From: Shimia gijangensis
GTDB taxonomy: Bacteria; Pseudomonadota; Alphaproteobacteria; Rhodobacterales; Rhodobacteraceae
DNA length: 64,000 bases
Direction: 5' to 3'
Assembly (NCBI RefSeq): GCF_900142085.1
Contig: NZ_FQZQ01000013.1
Location: 1-64,000 of the forward strand
In this document: one piece after another, positions 46,342-55,011 of the stretch
Layout: every line of letters begins with the position of its first letter
Position numbering within the stretch: the stretch's first letter is position 1
Notes under the pieces: model-generated
The model's input: the letters and a program-made list of their open reading frames with translations, nothing else
The model's database searches: none
What the model was told of the DNA's origin: nothing
Program-made: the position numbers and the translations under genes

Positions 46342-47049
46342 TTAGCGACGACCGCCGGCACCGCGAGGTGCTGGGCCATCCTGGACTTCTTGTGCTTTAC
46401 GGTCACGCGCCGCTGGATCGTGTTCCATGATCTCACCTTTGAAGATCCAGACTTTGATCCCGATGATGCCATAGGCAGTCATCGCTTCGGAATGTGCGTA
46501 ATCGATGTCGGCACGCAGAGTGTGAAGTGGCACACGGCCCTCACGATACCATTCGGTCCGTGCGATTTCAGCACCACCCAGACGGCCAGCAACGTTCACC
46601 CGGATACCCAGGGCGCCCATGCGCATAGCGTTCTGTACGGCACGCTTCATCGCGCGACGGAAAGATACACGGCGTTCCAGCTGCTGAGCGATATTCTCGC
46701 CGACCAGCTGAGCGTCGAGCTCGGGCTTGCGCACTTCAACGATGTTGAGGTGCAGTTCCGAGTCGGTCATCGAGGCGATTTTCTTGCGCAGGGTTTCGAT
46801 ATCTGCGCCTTTTTTGCCAATGATGACGCCGGGACGAGCCGTGTGGATCGTGACGCGGCACTTTTTGTGCGGACGTTCGATGATCACACGGGCAATACCA
46901 GCTTGCTTACACTCTTTGTTGATGAACTCACGGATTTTCAGGTCTTCCAGAAGAAGATCACCGTAGTCTTTGGTATTTGCGTACCAACGGCTGTCCCAGG
47001 TGCGGTTCACCTGAAGACGCATGCCGACCGGATTTACTTTGTTACCCAT
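46342..47049 (-). CDS. rpsC: 30S ribosomal protein S3
   Basis: A 235-residue S3 with KH domain motif [14 protein letters not shown] and the C-terminal domain [10 protein letters not shown]-like [10 protein letters not shown]. Contributes to the mRNA helicase ring. One-base junction with rplV. Confidence 0.98.
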   Translation of the reverse strand: MGNKVNPVGMRLQVNRTWDSRWYANTKDYGDLLLEDLKIREFINKECKQAGIARVIIERPHKKCRVTIHTARPGVIIGKKGADIETLRKKIASMTDSELHLNIVEVRKPELDAQLVGENIAQQLERRVSFRRAMKRAVQNAMRMGALGIRVNVAGRLGGAEIARTEWYREGRVPLHTLRADIDYAHSEAMTAYGIIGIKVWIFKGEIMEHDPAARDRKAQEVQDGPAPRGAGGRR

Positions 47050-47429
47050 TAGGCTTGCTCCTCAACTTGACGCACCAGGATGGTGAGTTCCGAGAACGGT
47101 TTGATGATCTTGCCAAAACGACCACGAGCCCGCGGACGTCCGCGTTTCAGGGTCAGGTTTTTGCCAACATACGCCTCGGCGACGATCAGTTCATCGACGT
47201 CCAGGTTGTGGTTGTTTTCGGCGTTGGCAATTGCGGACTGAAGGCATTTCTTCACGTCTGCTGCGATACGCTTGTTCGAGAAAGTCAGGTCGATCAACGC
47301 CTTTTCAACTTTCTTGCCACGGATCATGCCGGCGACCAGGTTCAACTTTTGCGGGCTGGTGCGAAGCATGCGCGTTTTCGCCATTGCTTCGTTGTCAGCC
47401 ACGCGGCGGGGATTTTTATCCTTGCTCAT
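47049..47429 (-). CDS. rplV: 50S ribosomal protein L22
   Basis: A 126-residue L22 ([34 protein letters not shown]-like tail with the tunnel loop). Lines the exit tunnel. Closely spaced with rpsS. Confidence 0.98.
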   Translation of the reverse strand: MSKDKNPRRVADNEAMAKTRMLRTSPQKLNLVAGMIRGKKVEKALIDLTFSNKRIAADVKKCLQSAIANAENNHNLDVDELIVAEAYVGKNLTLKRGRPRARGRFGKIIKPFSELTILVRQVEEQA

Positions 47430-47432
47430 GGC

Positions 47433-47711
47433 TTACTTCCGTTTCGCTTTTTTGTCTGCTGCGTGACCGTAATAGGTGCGAGTTGGCGAATACTCACCAA
47501 ACTTCTGACCGATCATGTCCTCAGAGACGTTGACTGGGATATGTTTATGGCCGTTGTACACACCAAATGTCAGACCCACGAACTGGGGCAGAATGGTGGA
47601 ACGACGCGACCAAATCTTGATAACTTCGTTGCGGCCCGACTCGCGCGATGCTTCGGCTTTTTTAAGCACGTAAGAATCGACGAAAGGACCTTTCCATACA
47701 GAGCGAGACAT
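47433..47711 (-). CDS. rpsS: 30S ribosomal protein S19
   Basis: A 92-residue S19, [20 protein letters not shown], with the conserved [15 protein letters not shown]. Three bases after rplB. Confidence 0.98.
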   Translation of the reverse strand: MSRSVWKGPFVDSYVLKKAEASRESGRNEVIKIWSRRSTILPQFVGLTFGVYNGHKHIPVNVSEDMIGQKFGEYSPTRTYYGHAADKKAKRK

Positions 47712-47714
47712 GGA

Positions 47715-48557
47715 TTAACGTCCCTTCTTCTTGGCGTGACGCGAGCGAATAATAAGCTTTTGCGACGCTTTGTTCTTATTACGAGTGCGGTAACCCTTGG
47801 TTGGTTTGCCCCAAGGCGAAACCGGGTGACGACCACCGGATGTACGACCTTCACCACCACCGTGTGGGTGATCGATCGGGTTCATAACAACACCACGAAC
47901 CGACGGGCGTTTGCCTTTGTGGCGCATACGACCGGCTTTACCGTAGTTCTGGTTCGAGTTGTCGGGGTTCGACACGGCACCAACAGTGGCCATGCATTCC
48001 TGACGGACCATGCGCAATTCACCTGACGACAGGCGGATCTGAGCGTAGCCACCATCACGACCAACAAACTGAGCATAAGTCCCAGCTGCACGGGCGATCT
48101 GGCCGCCTTTGCCTGGTTTCAGTTCGATGTTGTGAACGATGGTACCGATCGGCATGCCCGAGAACGGCATTGCGTTGCCCGGTTTGATGTCGGCTTTGGC
48201 CGAGGCCACAACCTGATCACCAACTGCAAGACGCTGTGCGGCCAGGATATAGGCCTGCTCGCCGTCTGCATATTTGACCAATGCGATGAATGCGGTCCGG
48301 TTCGGGTCATATTCGATCCGTTCGACGGTTGCCGCAACATCCAGTTTATTACGTTTGAAATCAACGATCCGGTAGAGGCGTTTTGCCCCACCACCGCGGC
48401 GACGCGATGTGATCCGTCCGGTGTTATTCCGGCCGCCCGACTTTGTCAGACCCTCGGTGAGGGCTTTGACTGGACGTCCTTTATACAGCTCGGAACGGTC
48501 AATCAGCACCAACCCACGTTGGCCCGGCGTCGTCGGCTTATACGACTTAAGTGCCAT
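47715..48557 (-). CDS. rplB: 50S ribosomal protein L2
   Basis: A 280-residue L2 with VVGVVMNP-like [20 protein letters not shown] and the terminal [19 protein letters not shown]. Core of the peptidyl-transferase region. Here it begins a new unit with a promoter and a 139-nt leader instead of following rplW. Confidence 0.98.
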   Translation of the reverse strand: MALKSYKPTTPGQRGLVLIDRSELYKGRPVKALTEGLTKSGGRNNTGRITSRRRGGGAKRLYRIVDFKRNKLDVAATVERIEYDPNRTAFIALVKYADGEQAYILAAQRLAVGDQVVASAKADIKPGNAMPFSGMPIGTIVHNIELKPGKGGQIARAAGTYAQFVGRDGGYAQIRLSSGELRMVRQECMATVGAVSNPDNSNQNYGKAGRMRHKGKRPSVRGVVMNPIDHPHGGGEGRTSGGRHPVSPWGKPTKGYRTRNKNKASQKLIIRSRHAKKKGR

Positions 48558-48608
48558 GCTTTCTGTCTTCCGTTTAGCAATGCGGACCTAACTGATCCGC
48601 TATGTTTG

Positions 48609-48650
48609 AGGCCCCCGTAGGTGCCAAGTGTATAGGCCCCCGTAGGTGCC
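48609..48650. repeat. Tandem 17-bp direct repeat in the rplB leader
   Basis: AGGCCCCCGTAGGTGCC occurs at 48609-48625 and again at 48634-48650, with a period of 25 bases. It lies in the untranslated leader of rplB, between the promoter and the start codon. Confidence 0.85.
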
Positions 48651-48666
48651 CGATTAAATAACAACC

Positions 48667-48689
48667 GGCCCCAGAACGAATCTGAGGCC
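48667..48689 (-). promoter_or_regulatory. Leader hairpin of rplB transcript
   Basis: Stem GGCCUCAG/CUGGGGCC (one G-U pair) near the predicted transcription start, in the same leader as the tandem repeat. Confidence 0.5.
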
Positions 48690-48702
48690 AGCCGACTGGC
48701 GG

Positions 48703-48731
48703 GATGTAACAGGGTCAGGGGGGGCTGGCAA
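48703..48731 (-). promoter_or_regulatory. Promoter of rplB-rpsS-rplV-rpsC-rplP
   Basis: Minus strand TTGCCA (48726-48731), 17-base spacer rich in C, and TACATC (48703-48708). Confidence 0.65.
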
Positions 48732-48951
48732 GTGGATCGCCCATATTTCTTTGGGCTTGGTGCGCTTTTGGGTAGGCCGTGCGTCGACGACGCGCGCGGT
48801 TGCGATCCAACGCAGATAGATGGCAGTTTATCCCCGCCAAATCCGTGTGCACCATCAGTGTTGCGCCGGCCTCACCAAATCGGCGCCGCGTCCGGGCGCG
48901 TCGTCGATGCACGGCGGCCTATGGGCCGCTGTTTCGTACTGTATGACGGCC

Positions 48952-50007
48952 TTACTCCCTGGCATCCTTTAGAGCCTCTTTAAGAGTCTCATCTTTCGTT
49001 CTTAAGGCAACCATTCCGATTTCATCTGAAAAGGCGGCCAGAACATTTGCGAATACCAGCCTGTCAACATTCGGTTCAGGGAATAGCAGGAATGTATTTG
49101 TTATCTGCATCAAAGAAATTGCAGACATCTGAAGAGGCTCAACTAGTCCCGAGTTACTCGCGCCTACTTGAAATGCAAAATTATCTGCTTCAGTCATGCC
49201 CAATAATCTATCCGGGCGAACAAAGCCTGCATGGATGTGTTGACACGCCCATTTAAAGCGCGGTCGCCAGTGATCCAACCCAACTTCCCTTTCAAGATCA
49301 GCGAAGTTTGGTCTTGTTTTCTTAAGAATGGAAGACGCCCAATCCCAGTCTGACTTGAGTTCTCTCCCGAGAAGCTCTCGAGATTCCGCACACTTTTGTT
49401 CAATTTTCGACACCTCTGCGTGTGTGATTGGCGCCAGATTGGCTCTATTTGCGTGTCGATTATACTGATTGGCAGCACGCAAGTTCGAAAACCACATACT
49501 TAACCGGTAAGCCAAAGCTGCTTCGTGGCCGTGCTTTGAAATAAACATTCCGACAACTGTAACCTCATGAAGCGAGCGCCAGCGTGCAAGAGCGCCATCA
49601 GCAAAGCCGCTTTCCAAAAGGCTAAGAATTTCACTTAGAATGAGTAGAGCTTTAGGTTGCAAATGAGCTAACGTATCAAATGTTAGTTCATCTCCATCAA
49701 GAGGACCTTCGTGAGCATGGCTTTCTGCAATCTCTTGGCAACAAACCCACATGGTTCGCAATAAATCTAACGGTTCCTTCCATCGCCGATAATTTCGATC
49801 CTCGAAAGACCGCTTTGCTCGACGCTCCTCTTTAAGCATTGGAGGAGCGTTTTTCTTAAGAGATTCAAATAGCTCATTCTGCCCTTCCGAAACTATTGAC
49901 TCAATTAGTTCAGAAATTTTGTCTTCGCTGAAATCAGCTTCTTCAATCGCTGCAACTATCTGATTGGTCAACTCTGACAATAGCGATTTTTTCTTAGACA
50001 TTTTCAC
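48952..50007 (-). CDS. DUF5677-like protein, probably foreign
   Basis: A 351-residue largely helical protein (MKMSKKKSLLSELTNQIVAA start). The middle segment LARWRSLHEVTVVGMFISKHG and EAALAYRLSMWFSNLRAANQ looks like DUF5677, a domain with no known activity. It is visibly richer in A and T than its neighbours. The gene is inserted between rplB and rplW together with a cyclase gene, so it may have come in by transfer. Confidence in the family is moderate, in the gene high. Confidence 0.7.
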   Translation of the reverse strand: MKMSKKKSLLSELTNQIVAAIEEADFSEDKISELIESIVSEGQNELFESLKKNAPPMLKEERRAKRSFEDRNYRRWKEPLDLLRTMWVCCQEIAESHAHEGPLDGDELTFDTLAHLQPKALLILSEILSLLESGFADGALARWRSLHEVTVVGMFISKHGHEAALAYRLSMWFSNLRAANQYNRHANRANLAPITHAEVSKIEQKCAESRELLGRELKSDWDWASSILKKTRPNFADLEREVGLDHWRPRFKWACQHIHAGFVRPDRLLGMTEADNFAFQVGASNSGLVEPLQMSAISLMQITNTFLLFPEPNVDRLVFANVLAAFSDEIGMVALRTKDETLKEALKDARE

Positions 50008-50074
50008 CCCAAGCTCTGATTGCTATCGCCACATTGCGCCAAATCAGGTGCCTTTTTCAACGAGGCACAAGAAA

Positions 50075-50112
50075 CAAAAAAAGGCCCCCCGCTTCACAGC
50101 GAGGGGCTTTTC
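50075..50112. terminator. Duplicated terminator hairpin
   Basis: AAAGGCCCCCCGC-TTCACA-GCGAGGGGCTTTT, a copy of the rplW terminator at 51513-51547 (same distance to the repeat unit). Confidence 0.85.
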
Positions 50113-50156
50113 ACTTTCTCAAGGTGTAGACCGGGCTTCAGCCCGGGCCACCCACA

Positions 50157-50292
50157 ATCACAGTCCGGTGGACACGTCGATTGTGTTGCCTTCTTCCAAG
50201 GTCACATAAGCCTTTTTCACGTCTTTACGCTTGCCCAACTGGCCGCGGAAACGTTTGACTTTACCTTCGATGATTGTCGTGTTGACCGCTTT
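50157..50292 (-). pseudogene. Truncated rplW fragment (L23 C-terminal part)
   Basis: Encodes the last 44 residues of L23 (KAVNTTI... to IDVSTGL) with a few substitutions compared with the intact copy (for example ITKG became IIEG). It has no start codon or N terminus. Because the intact rplW is 1.3 kb away with the same terminator, this is a duplication remnant. Confidence 0.9.
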
Positions 50293-50377
50293 ACCCCCTA
50301 TAACGACAGCAGCCGCATTTGGACGCGGTGAATTATGTGTTACCGTTCATCATCGATGATTTGATACGGGGGGCCGG

Positions 50378-51502
50378 ATGTCAAAAAGCAACGCGAATTC
50401 AAACATTGATTACCGCGCCATTGTCAATTCCGCTGCAGAAAGCATTTTGGTCACAACGGCAGGATCAGAGCCACTCGGACCTCAAATCGTTTTTGCGAAC
50501 CCCAGATTTGAAGAGATGACCGGATGGTCAAACGCAGAGGTGCTCGGCCAGTCACCCAAAATTTTGCAAGGCCCAAAGACAGATCACAGTATCTTTGCTG
50601 ATATGTGGGAACAGCTTGGGTCCACAGGGCTATGGGAAGGCCGGACAATCAACTACCGGAAAGATGGTTCGGAATTCTGGATGGAATGGTCGATCGTGCC
50701 TTTGAACGATGACCACGGCAAAGTGTACCAATACCTGGCAGTTCAGCGCGACGTGACCGACCGCGTTGAGGCCGACAAACGCTTGCGGCTGGCCCAGAAA
50801 GAAGCAAGTGAAGCAGACCGGGCACGCGCCAATCTGGCGCGGTACTTTTCGCCCGATTTGGTCGAAATGCTCACCGAAAAGGACCAGCCTCTTGGCGACG
50901 TGACACAGCAAGACCTTGCGGTCCTGTTTGCAGACATTGTCGGTTTTACGTCGCTTTCGGAAGACCTTGAACCCAAGCAAGTTATGGATCTGTTGCGCGA
51001 GGTTCACAGCTGGATCGAAAAAGCCGTCTTTAAATGGAACGGATCAATTGCCGGCTATGTTGGCGACGAAACTCTGGCGATATTTGGCTTCCCCAAAGCC
51101 GGTGAGGACGACGCCGTGAACGCCCTTTCTTGCGCGTTTGAGCTTCTTGCGGCCTCGCAGCAATGGAACGAAGGTAGAGCCAATCAGGGATTGCTGCCGG
51201 TTCACATCGGAATTGGCGTACACTATGGGCCCGTCGTTCTTGGCGACGTCGGCACCGAGGACTTTGTCGAGTTTACAGTCATAGGTGACACCGTGAACAC
51301 AGCGAGCCGGTTGCAGCATGCGACTCGGGATCTTCAATGCGATCTTGTCGCCAGCCAGGACCTTGTCGACGCAGTTAACAGTGAAAATGGAAACCGGGAT
51401 GCATCCGACCTTGTGGCAAAGCTACAAAGGCACGGTGAAATTGACGTTCGCGGTCGAGACCAAGCTGTCGAAGTTTGGACGTTTCCTGTGGAGCAAGGTT
51501 AG
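50378..51502 (+). CDS. PAS domain plus class III adenylate/guanylate cyclase
   Basis: A 374-residue protein. Residues ~10-125 form a PAS domain (PQIVFANPRFEEMTGWSNAE, the usual LOV-like opening; IVPLNDDHGKVYQYLAVQRD with C-terminal PAC) and ~160-370 a class III cyclase (VLFADIVGFTSLSEDLEPK, GSIAGYVGDETLAIFG, FTVIGDTVNTASRL). The metal Asp residues and the N-x3-R pair are present, but the position that normally holds the purine-recognising Lys (three before GD) is Gly (AGYVGDE). It may therefore be inactive or have altered substrate. Encoded against the ribosomal genes between two copies of the rplW 3' end. Confidence 0.9.
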   Translation: MSKSNANSNIDYRAIVNSAAESILVTTAGSEPLGPQIVFANPRFEEMTGWSNAEVLGQSPKILQGPKTDHSIFADMWEQLGSTGLWEGRTINYRKDGSEFWMEWSIVPLNDDHGKVYQYLAVQRDVTDRVEADKRLRLAQKEASEADRARANLARYFSPDLVEMLTEKDQPLGDVTQQDLAVLFADIVGFTSLSEDLEPKQVMDLLREVHSWIEKAVFKWNGSIAGYVGDETLAIFGFPKAGEDDAVNALSCAFELLAASQQWNEGRANQGLLPVHIGIGVHYGPVVLGDVGTEDFVEFTVIGDTVNTASRLQHATRDLQCDLVASQDLVDAVNSENGNRDASDLVAKLQRHGEIDVRGRDQAVEVWTFPVEQG

Positions 51503-51511
51503 CCGAAGCAA

Positions 51512-51729
51512 CAAAAAAGCCCCCCGGCTCTCACCGAGGGGCTTTTCTATTTTCTCAAGGCGTAGACCGGGCTTCAGCCCGGGCCACTCACAATTACAGT
51601 CCGGTGGACACGTCGATTGTGTTGCCTTCTTCCAAGGTCACATAAGCCTTTTTCACGTCTTTACGCTTGCCCAACTGGCCGCGGAAACGTTTGACTTTAC
51701 CTTTGGTGATTGTCGTGTTGACCGCTTTG
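51512..51729. repeat. Right copy of ~217-bp direct repeat (contains the true rplW 3' end)
   Basis: Partner of 50075-50292; the divergence point lies inside rplW codons. Includes the GC palindrome ACCGGGCTTCAGCCCGGGCC (near 51565-51587), a motif type repeated in this genome. Confidence 0.92.
51513..51547. terminator. Bidirectional terminator between cyclase gene and rplW
   Basis: AAAAAAGCCCCCCGG-CTCTCA-CCGAGGGGCTTTT between convergent genes; also the rplW terminator. Confidence 0.88.
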
Positions 51730-51890
51730 ACCTTAACACCAAACAGAGCCTCAACGGCCTCTTTGATCATCGGTTTGTTCGCCGCGATTGCCACTTCGAA
51801 AACAACCGCACCATTTTCAGATGCCATGGTTGATTTCTCGGTGATGATCGGCTTGCGGATCACGTCGTAATGTTCAGCCTTCGCGCTCAT
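51594..51890 (-). CDS. rplW: 50S ribosomal protein L23
   Basis: A 98-residue L23 ([34 protein letters not shown]). Located at the exit tunnel, binding SRP and trigger factor. Overlaps the rplD stop by four bases. Last gene of rpsJ-rplC-rplD-rplW; its 3' part is duplicated at 50157. Confidence 0.98.
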   Translation of the reverse strand: MSAKAEHYDVIRKPIITEKSTMASENGAVVFEVAIAANKPMIKEAVEALFGVKVKAVNTTITKGKVKRFRGQLGKRKDVKKAYVTLEEGNTIDVSTGL

Positions 51891-52504
51891 TTCAGTCGAG
51901 CCTCCAGTGCTTCCATACCTGCTTTGGTGATCACAAGAGTGTCACGTTTCAGGATGTCATAAACGTTGGCGCCCATCGTTGGCAGGATATCCAGACCTTC
52001 GATGTTGCTTGCTGCTTTGGCGAATGCTTCGTTAACCGAGGCACCGTCAATGATCAGCGCGCGTTTCCAGCCCAGGTTTGCAACCTGTTTGGCCAGTGCG
52101 GATGTTTTGCCGTCCGACTCTGCGGCGTCAATCACAACCAGTTCGCCTGCTTTCGCTTTGGCGGACAGGGCGTGCTTGAGACCCAGTTTACGGAATTTCT
52201 TGGTCAGGTCGTGGCCGTGCGAACGGACAACCGGGCCTTTGTAAACCCCACCACCGCGGAAGATCGGAGCAGAACGTGCGCCGTGGCGTGCGCCGCCGGT
52301 GCCTTTCTGGCGATAGATCTTCTTGGTCGAGTAGTTCACTTCCGAACGGGTCTTAACCTTGTGAGTACCGGCCTGAGCGTTGTTACGCTGCCAGCGGACC
52401 ACACGGTGCAGGATGTCGGCGCGTGGCTCGAGGCCAAACAGGGCTTCGTCCAGATCAACCGAACCGGCTTTGCCGCCGTCGAGTTTGATTACGTCAAGTT
52501 TCAT
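51887..52504 (-). CDS. rplD: 50S ribosomal protein L4
   Basis: A 205-residue L4 with the tunnel loop ([33 protein letters not shown]) and C-terminal globular domain. In E. coli it regulates the S10 operon; the attenuator site there is not recognised here. Coupled to rplC and rplW by short overlaps. Confidence 0.97.
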   Translation of the reverse strand: MKLDVIKLDGGKAGSVDLDEALFGLEPRADILHRVVRWQRNNAQAGTHKVKTRSEVNYSTKKIYRQKGTGGARHGARSAPIFRGGGVYKGPVVRSHGHDLTKKFRKLGLKHALSAKAKAGELVVIDAAESDGKTSALAKQVANLGWKRALIIDGASVNEAFAKAASNIEGLDILPTMGANVYDILKRDTLVITKAGMEALEARLK

Positions 52505-53226
52505 GCTTCACCGCCTTCTGCAGGAGCTTCTTCTGCAGGTGCTTCAGTTGCAGCCGTGATCAGTCCAGCCGGGAAAGGCAGACCTTCGGGGGCTTTTTTC
52601 TTAACGGCGTCCTTAACAGTCACCCAGCCACCTTTGGAGCCGGGGACGGCGCCTTTGATGAACACGAGGCCACGGTCGGCATCCGTTTTCACAACTTCAA
52701 GGTTCTGAGTGGTGACACGGACGGCGCCCATGTGACCAGCCATTTTCTTGCCTTTGAAAACTTTGCCCGGATCCTGACATTGACCGGTTGAACCGTGCGA
52801 ACGGTGCGAGATCGAAACACCGTGTGTCGCGCGCAAACCGCCAAAGTTGTGGCGCTTCATCGCACCGGCAAAACCTTTACCGATTGATGTGCCAGCAACG
52901 TCAACTTTTTGACCTTCAAGGAAGTGCTCGGCCGAGATTTCGGCGCCGACTTCAATCAGGGCATCCTCAGAAACACGGAATTCGGCAACTTTGCGCTTCG
53001 GCGCGACGTTGGCTTTGGCAAAGTGACCGCGCATCGCTTGAGATGTACGTTTGGCTTTGGCCGAACCAGCGCCCAGCTGAACCGCGGTGTAACCGTCAGT
53101 TTCGTTGGTGCGTTGTGCAACGACCTGCAGGCCGTCAAGGTGAAGAACGGTGACAGGAATCTGTTTGCCGTCTTCCATGAACAAGCGGGTCATGCCCACT
53201 TTTTTCGCGATAATTCCAGAGCGCAT
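52501..53226 (-). CDS. rplC: 50S ribosomal protein L3
   Basis: A 241-residue L3 ([40 protein letters not shown]). The C-terminal Ala/Glu-rich tail ([17 protein letters not shown]) extends beyond the E. coli protein. Fourteen bases after the rpsJ stop. Confidence 0.97.
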   Translation of the reverse strand: MRSGIIAKKVGMTRLFMEDGKQIPVTVLHLDGLQVVAQRTNETDGYTAVQLGAGSAKAKRTSQAMRGHFAKANVAPKRKVAEFRVSEDALIEVGAEISAEHFLEGQKVDVAGTSIGKGFAGAMKRHNFGGLRATHGVSISHRSHGSTGQCQDPGKVFKGKKMAGHMGAVRVTTQNLEVVKTDADRGLVFIKGAVPGSKGGWVTVKDAVKKKAPEGLPFPAGLITAATEAPAEEAPAEGGEA

Positions 53227-53240
53227 GCTAGATACCCTCC

Positions 53241-53549
53241 TTAAACCGAGATCTGGACGTCAACACCAGCCGCCAGGTCGAGCTTCATCAGCGCGTCCAC
53301 GGTCTGGGGAGTCGGATCAACGATGTCGAGAAGACGCTTGTGCGTACGGATCTCGAACTGATCGCGGGATTTCTTGTCAACGTGGGGACCACGCAGAACG
53401 GTGAACTTCTCAATCTTGTTGGGAAGCGGGATCGGGCCACGAACCTGCGCGCCTGTGCGCTTTGCAGTGTTCACGATTTCCTGAGTGCTGGCGTCCAGTA
53501 CACGGTAATCGAATGCCTTCAGCCGAATGCGAATGTTTTGGCTTTGCAT
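53241..53549 (-). CDS. rpsJ: 30S ribosomal protein S10
   Basis: A 102-residue S10 ([40 protein letters not shown]). Also transcription factor NusE in antitermination. First gene of a unit with promoter at 53669-53697 and a leader hairpin. Confidence 0.98.
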   Translation of the reverse strand: MQSQNIRIRLKAFDYRVLDASTQEIVNTAKRTGAQVRGPIPLPNKIEKFTVLRGPHVDKKSRDQFEIRTHKRLLDIVDPTPQTVDALMKLDLAAGVDVQISV

Positions 53550-53624
53550 TAATCATGCCTTTTCTTAGGCGTGAGAGTTGAGAGGAGGATACGCGACCAT
53601 CGCAAACCCTCATCGAACCCAAAA

Positions 53625-53642
53625 GGCGGGAATCATCCCGCC
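53625..53642 (-). promoter_or_regulatory. Leader hairpin of rpsJ with a short T-run
   Basis: Minus strand GGCGGG-ATGATT-CCCGCCTTTTGG. Located in the ~115-nt leader between promoter and rpsJ, where L4-dependent attenuation lies in E. coli; no sequence resemblance to that site is claimed. Confidence 0.5.
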
Positions 53643-53668
53643 CAAAGATTCTCGTTGAGAACTCGCGC

Positions 53669-53697
53669 GTAATACAGGGGGGGAATGGGGGTGGCAA
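53669..53697 (-). promoter_or_regulatory. Promoter of rpsJ-rplC-rplD-rplW
   Basis: Minus strand TTGCCA (53692-53697), 17-base C-rich spacer, TATTAC (53669-53674). The rest of the gap (53698-53930) shows no gene; it is GC-rich with no recognised content. Confidence 0.75.
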
Positions 53698-53930
53698 GTG
53701 GGAAATGTGGTCTTGCCATAAAGGACGTCGCCTGACCACGGGTGGGTGCAACCGCTCGCCCATGGGGGCTGTCGGGCGATGCCCGCCGGTGCCGGGTGCA
53801 AGGGAGTGGGTGAATTTGGGAAGGTGTAGGATTGAGGCGCGGAATTTGGCGCGAACGGCGGACAGCGGGATTTCGCCGCGCCTTGCGCCAAGGTCGGCAA
53901 TCAAAGACGGCGCACCTAGACAACCGGAGT

Positions 53931-54707
53931 TTACCTTTTTTCGGCCCGAATATGTCCGGGGCGCAGTTGTCCTTGGGTCGCCACAACCACCTGAAGATTT
54001 TGCGCCGTCAACCATTCCGCTGCCCCTTCGGCGCCCAGCAAGGCCTCAAAGCGGTCTTTGCCCTTCCCGGCCATGCTTTCCAACTCTCTTACCGCGTGCT
54101 TTTGGTACCACTCGGTTTTGTCCGCAATCTTAGCCTGCGAAAAACCAATGCCGGACAATAGTTCAGTGGTTTCGTGAATAGTTGCCATTTCCAGGGTTAC
54201 GCCCAGCGTTTCCAGCCAGTCGTTCATTTCGGGAGTGTAGGGATCTGAACTTCTGAACCAATCGCTCATCACCAGCCAACCATCTGGACGCAATACGCGA
54301 AAACACTCTTCAAAAATATCCGTCTTGTTTGGAGCTTCTGTTACTGCGTCCTTGCTGAAGACAATGTCAAACGCCTCATTCTCAAAGGGAAGATCTCCAC
54401 CGTCAACTGCTTGAAACGTCACCTTTTCGGCCACGGCAGCATCGCAGGCATAAGCGGTGGCCCGTTGCACGTTTAGTGGTTCAATGTCGACACCTGTGAT
54501 GTGTCCCACCTGAAACGCGTTTGCCAGACAGATGGCCGGTCCTCCAAGGCCAGATCCAATATCGAGAATGTTTTTCCCGGTCAGGTCAATGCCTTCAACG
54601 ATCGACAATACTTCTTCCTTACCACCCGGCGACAGAAACCCTTGGCCCCAGAGCAGCTCGAGACCTCCTGCAAATTCGTCCGAGTATTCAGTTTCGGGGT
54701 GGCTCAT
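53931..54707 (-). CDS. SAM-dependent methyltransferase (phosphoethanolamine/UbiE-like)
   Basis: A 258-residue methyltransferase with ILDIGSGLGGPAICLA (SAM motif I), DIVFSKDAVTEAPNK and DGWLVMSDWFRSSDPY. The arrangement fits a small-molecule methyltransferase such as phosphoethanolamine or sarcosine/choline pathway enzymes, but the substrate is uncertain. It sits between tuf and rpsJ on the same strand. A clear AGGAGGACA precedes the ATG at 54707. Upstream is an 8-bp hairpin. Confidence 0.85.
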   Translation of the reverse strand: MSHPETEYSDEFAGGLELLWGQGFLSPGGKEEVLSIVEGIDLTGKNILDIGSGLGGPAICLANAFQVGHITGVDIEPLNVQRATAYACDAAVAEKVTFQAVDGGDLPFENEAFDIVFSKDAVTEAPNKTDIFEECFRVLRPDGWLVMSDWFRSSDPYTPEMNDWLETLGVTLEMATIHETTELLSGIGFSQAKIADKTEWYQKHAVRELESMAGKGKDRFEALLGAEGAAEWLTAQNLQVVVATQGQLRPGHIRAEKR

Positions 54708-54896
54708 GTGTTGTCCTCCTTAGAATGTTAGAACGTTAACACAAGCAAGGCGCAGAAAACATCCAACGCCTCCGGTTCGAGTCCGAACCGGACTTTCCTC
54801 GCCGAGTCCACCAAAGTCGGCTCAGGGCCGAAAGCACCAGTTAGTTTGATACGGGCAAAGCTTTGGTTATCCCGTGTCTTTCACCCATAGCAGAAC
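54708..54896. other. Gap upstream of the methyltransferase with palindromic elements
   Basis: The sequence holds an 8-bp hairpin CCGGTTCG-AGTC-CGAACCGG (54772-54791) and a repeated TTAGAA(T/C)G motif (54721-54736) ending in a GTTAAC palindrome, possible operators. I see no gene. Confidence 0.35.
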
Positions 54897-54926
54897 AAAA
54901 AAGGGCGCCCGATGGGCGCCCTTTTG
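54897..54926 (-). terminator. Terminator after tuf
   Basis: AAAAAAGGGCGCCC-GAT-GGGCGCCCTTTTG: a strong stem with A- and T-runs; ends the rpsL-rpsG-fusA-tuf unit. Confidence 0.92.
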
Positions 54927-55011
54927 ATCTTTTCGTCGTCTGGCTTTCGGCAGATTTGGCGTTGCCGCCAAATCGCCTATCGCCGGTCAGAGTTTCTAAA
55001 GAAACGCGACC

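Larger units (their letters stand above)
50075..50292. repeat. Left copy of ~217-bp direct repeat flanking the cyclase
   Basis: Matches about 51512-51729 at near identity: terminator hairpin, a GC palindrome (50127-50150), and the last 44 codons of rplW. The right copy is the authentic rplW; the left copy is truncated at 50292, where identity stops abruptly. Confidence 0.92.

Noticed and set aside
48609-48650. Possible CRISPR from repeated GGCCCCCGTAGGTGCC
   Set aside because: Only two copies with an eight-base interval, located in a ribosomal leader, no cas genes.
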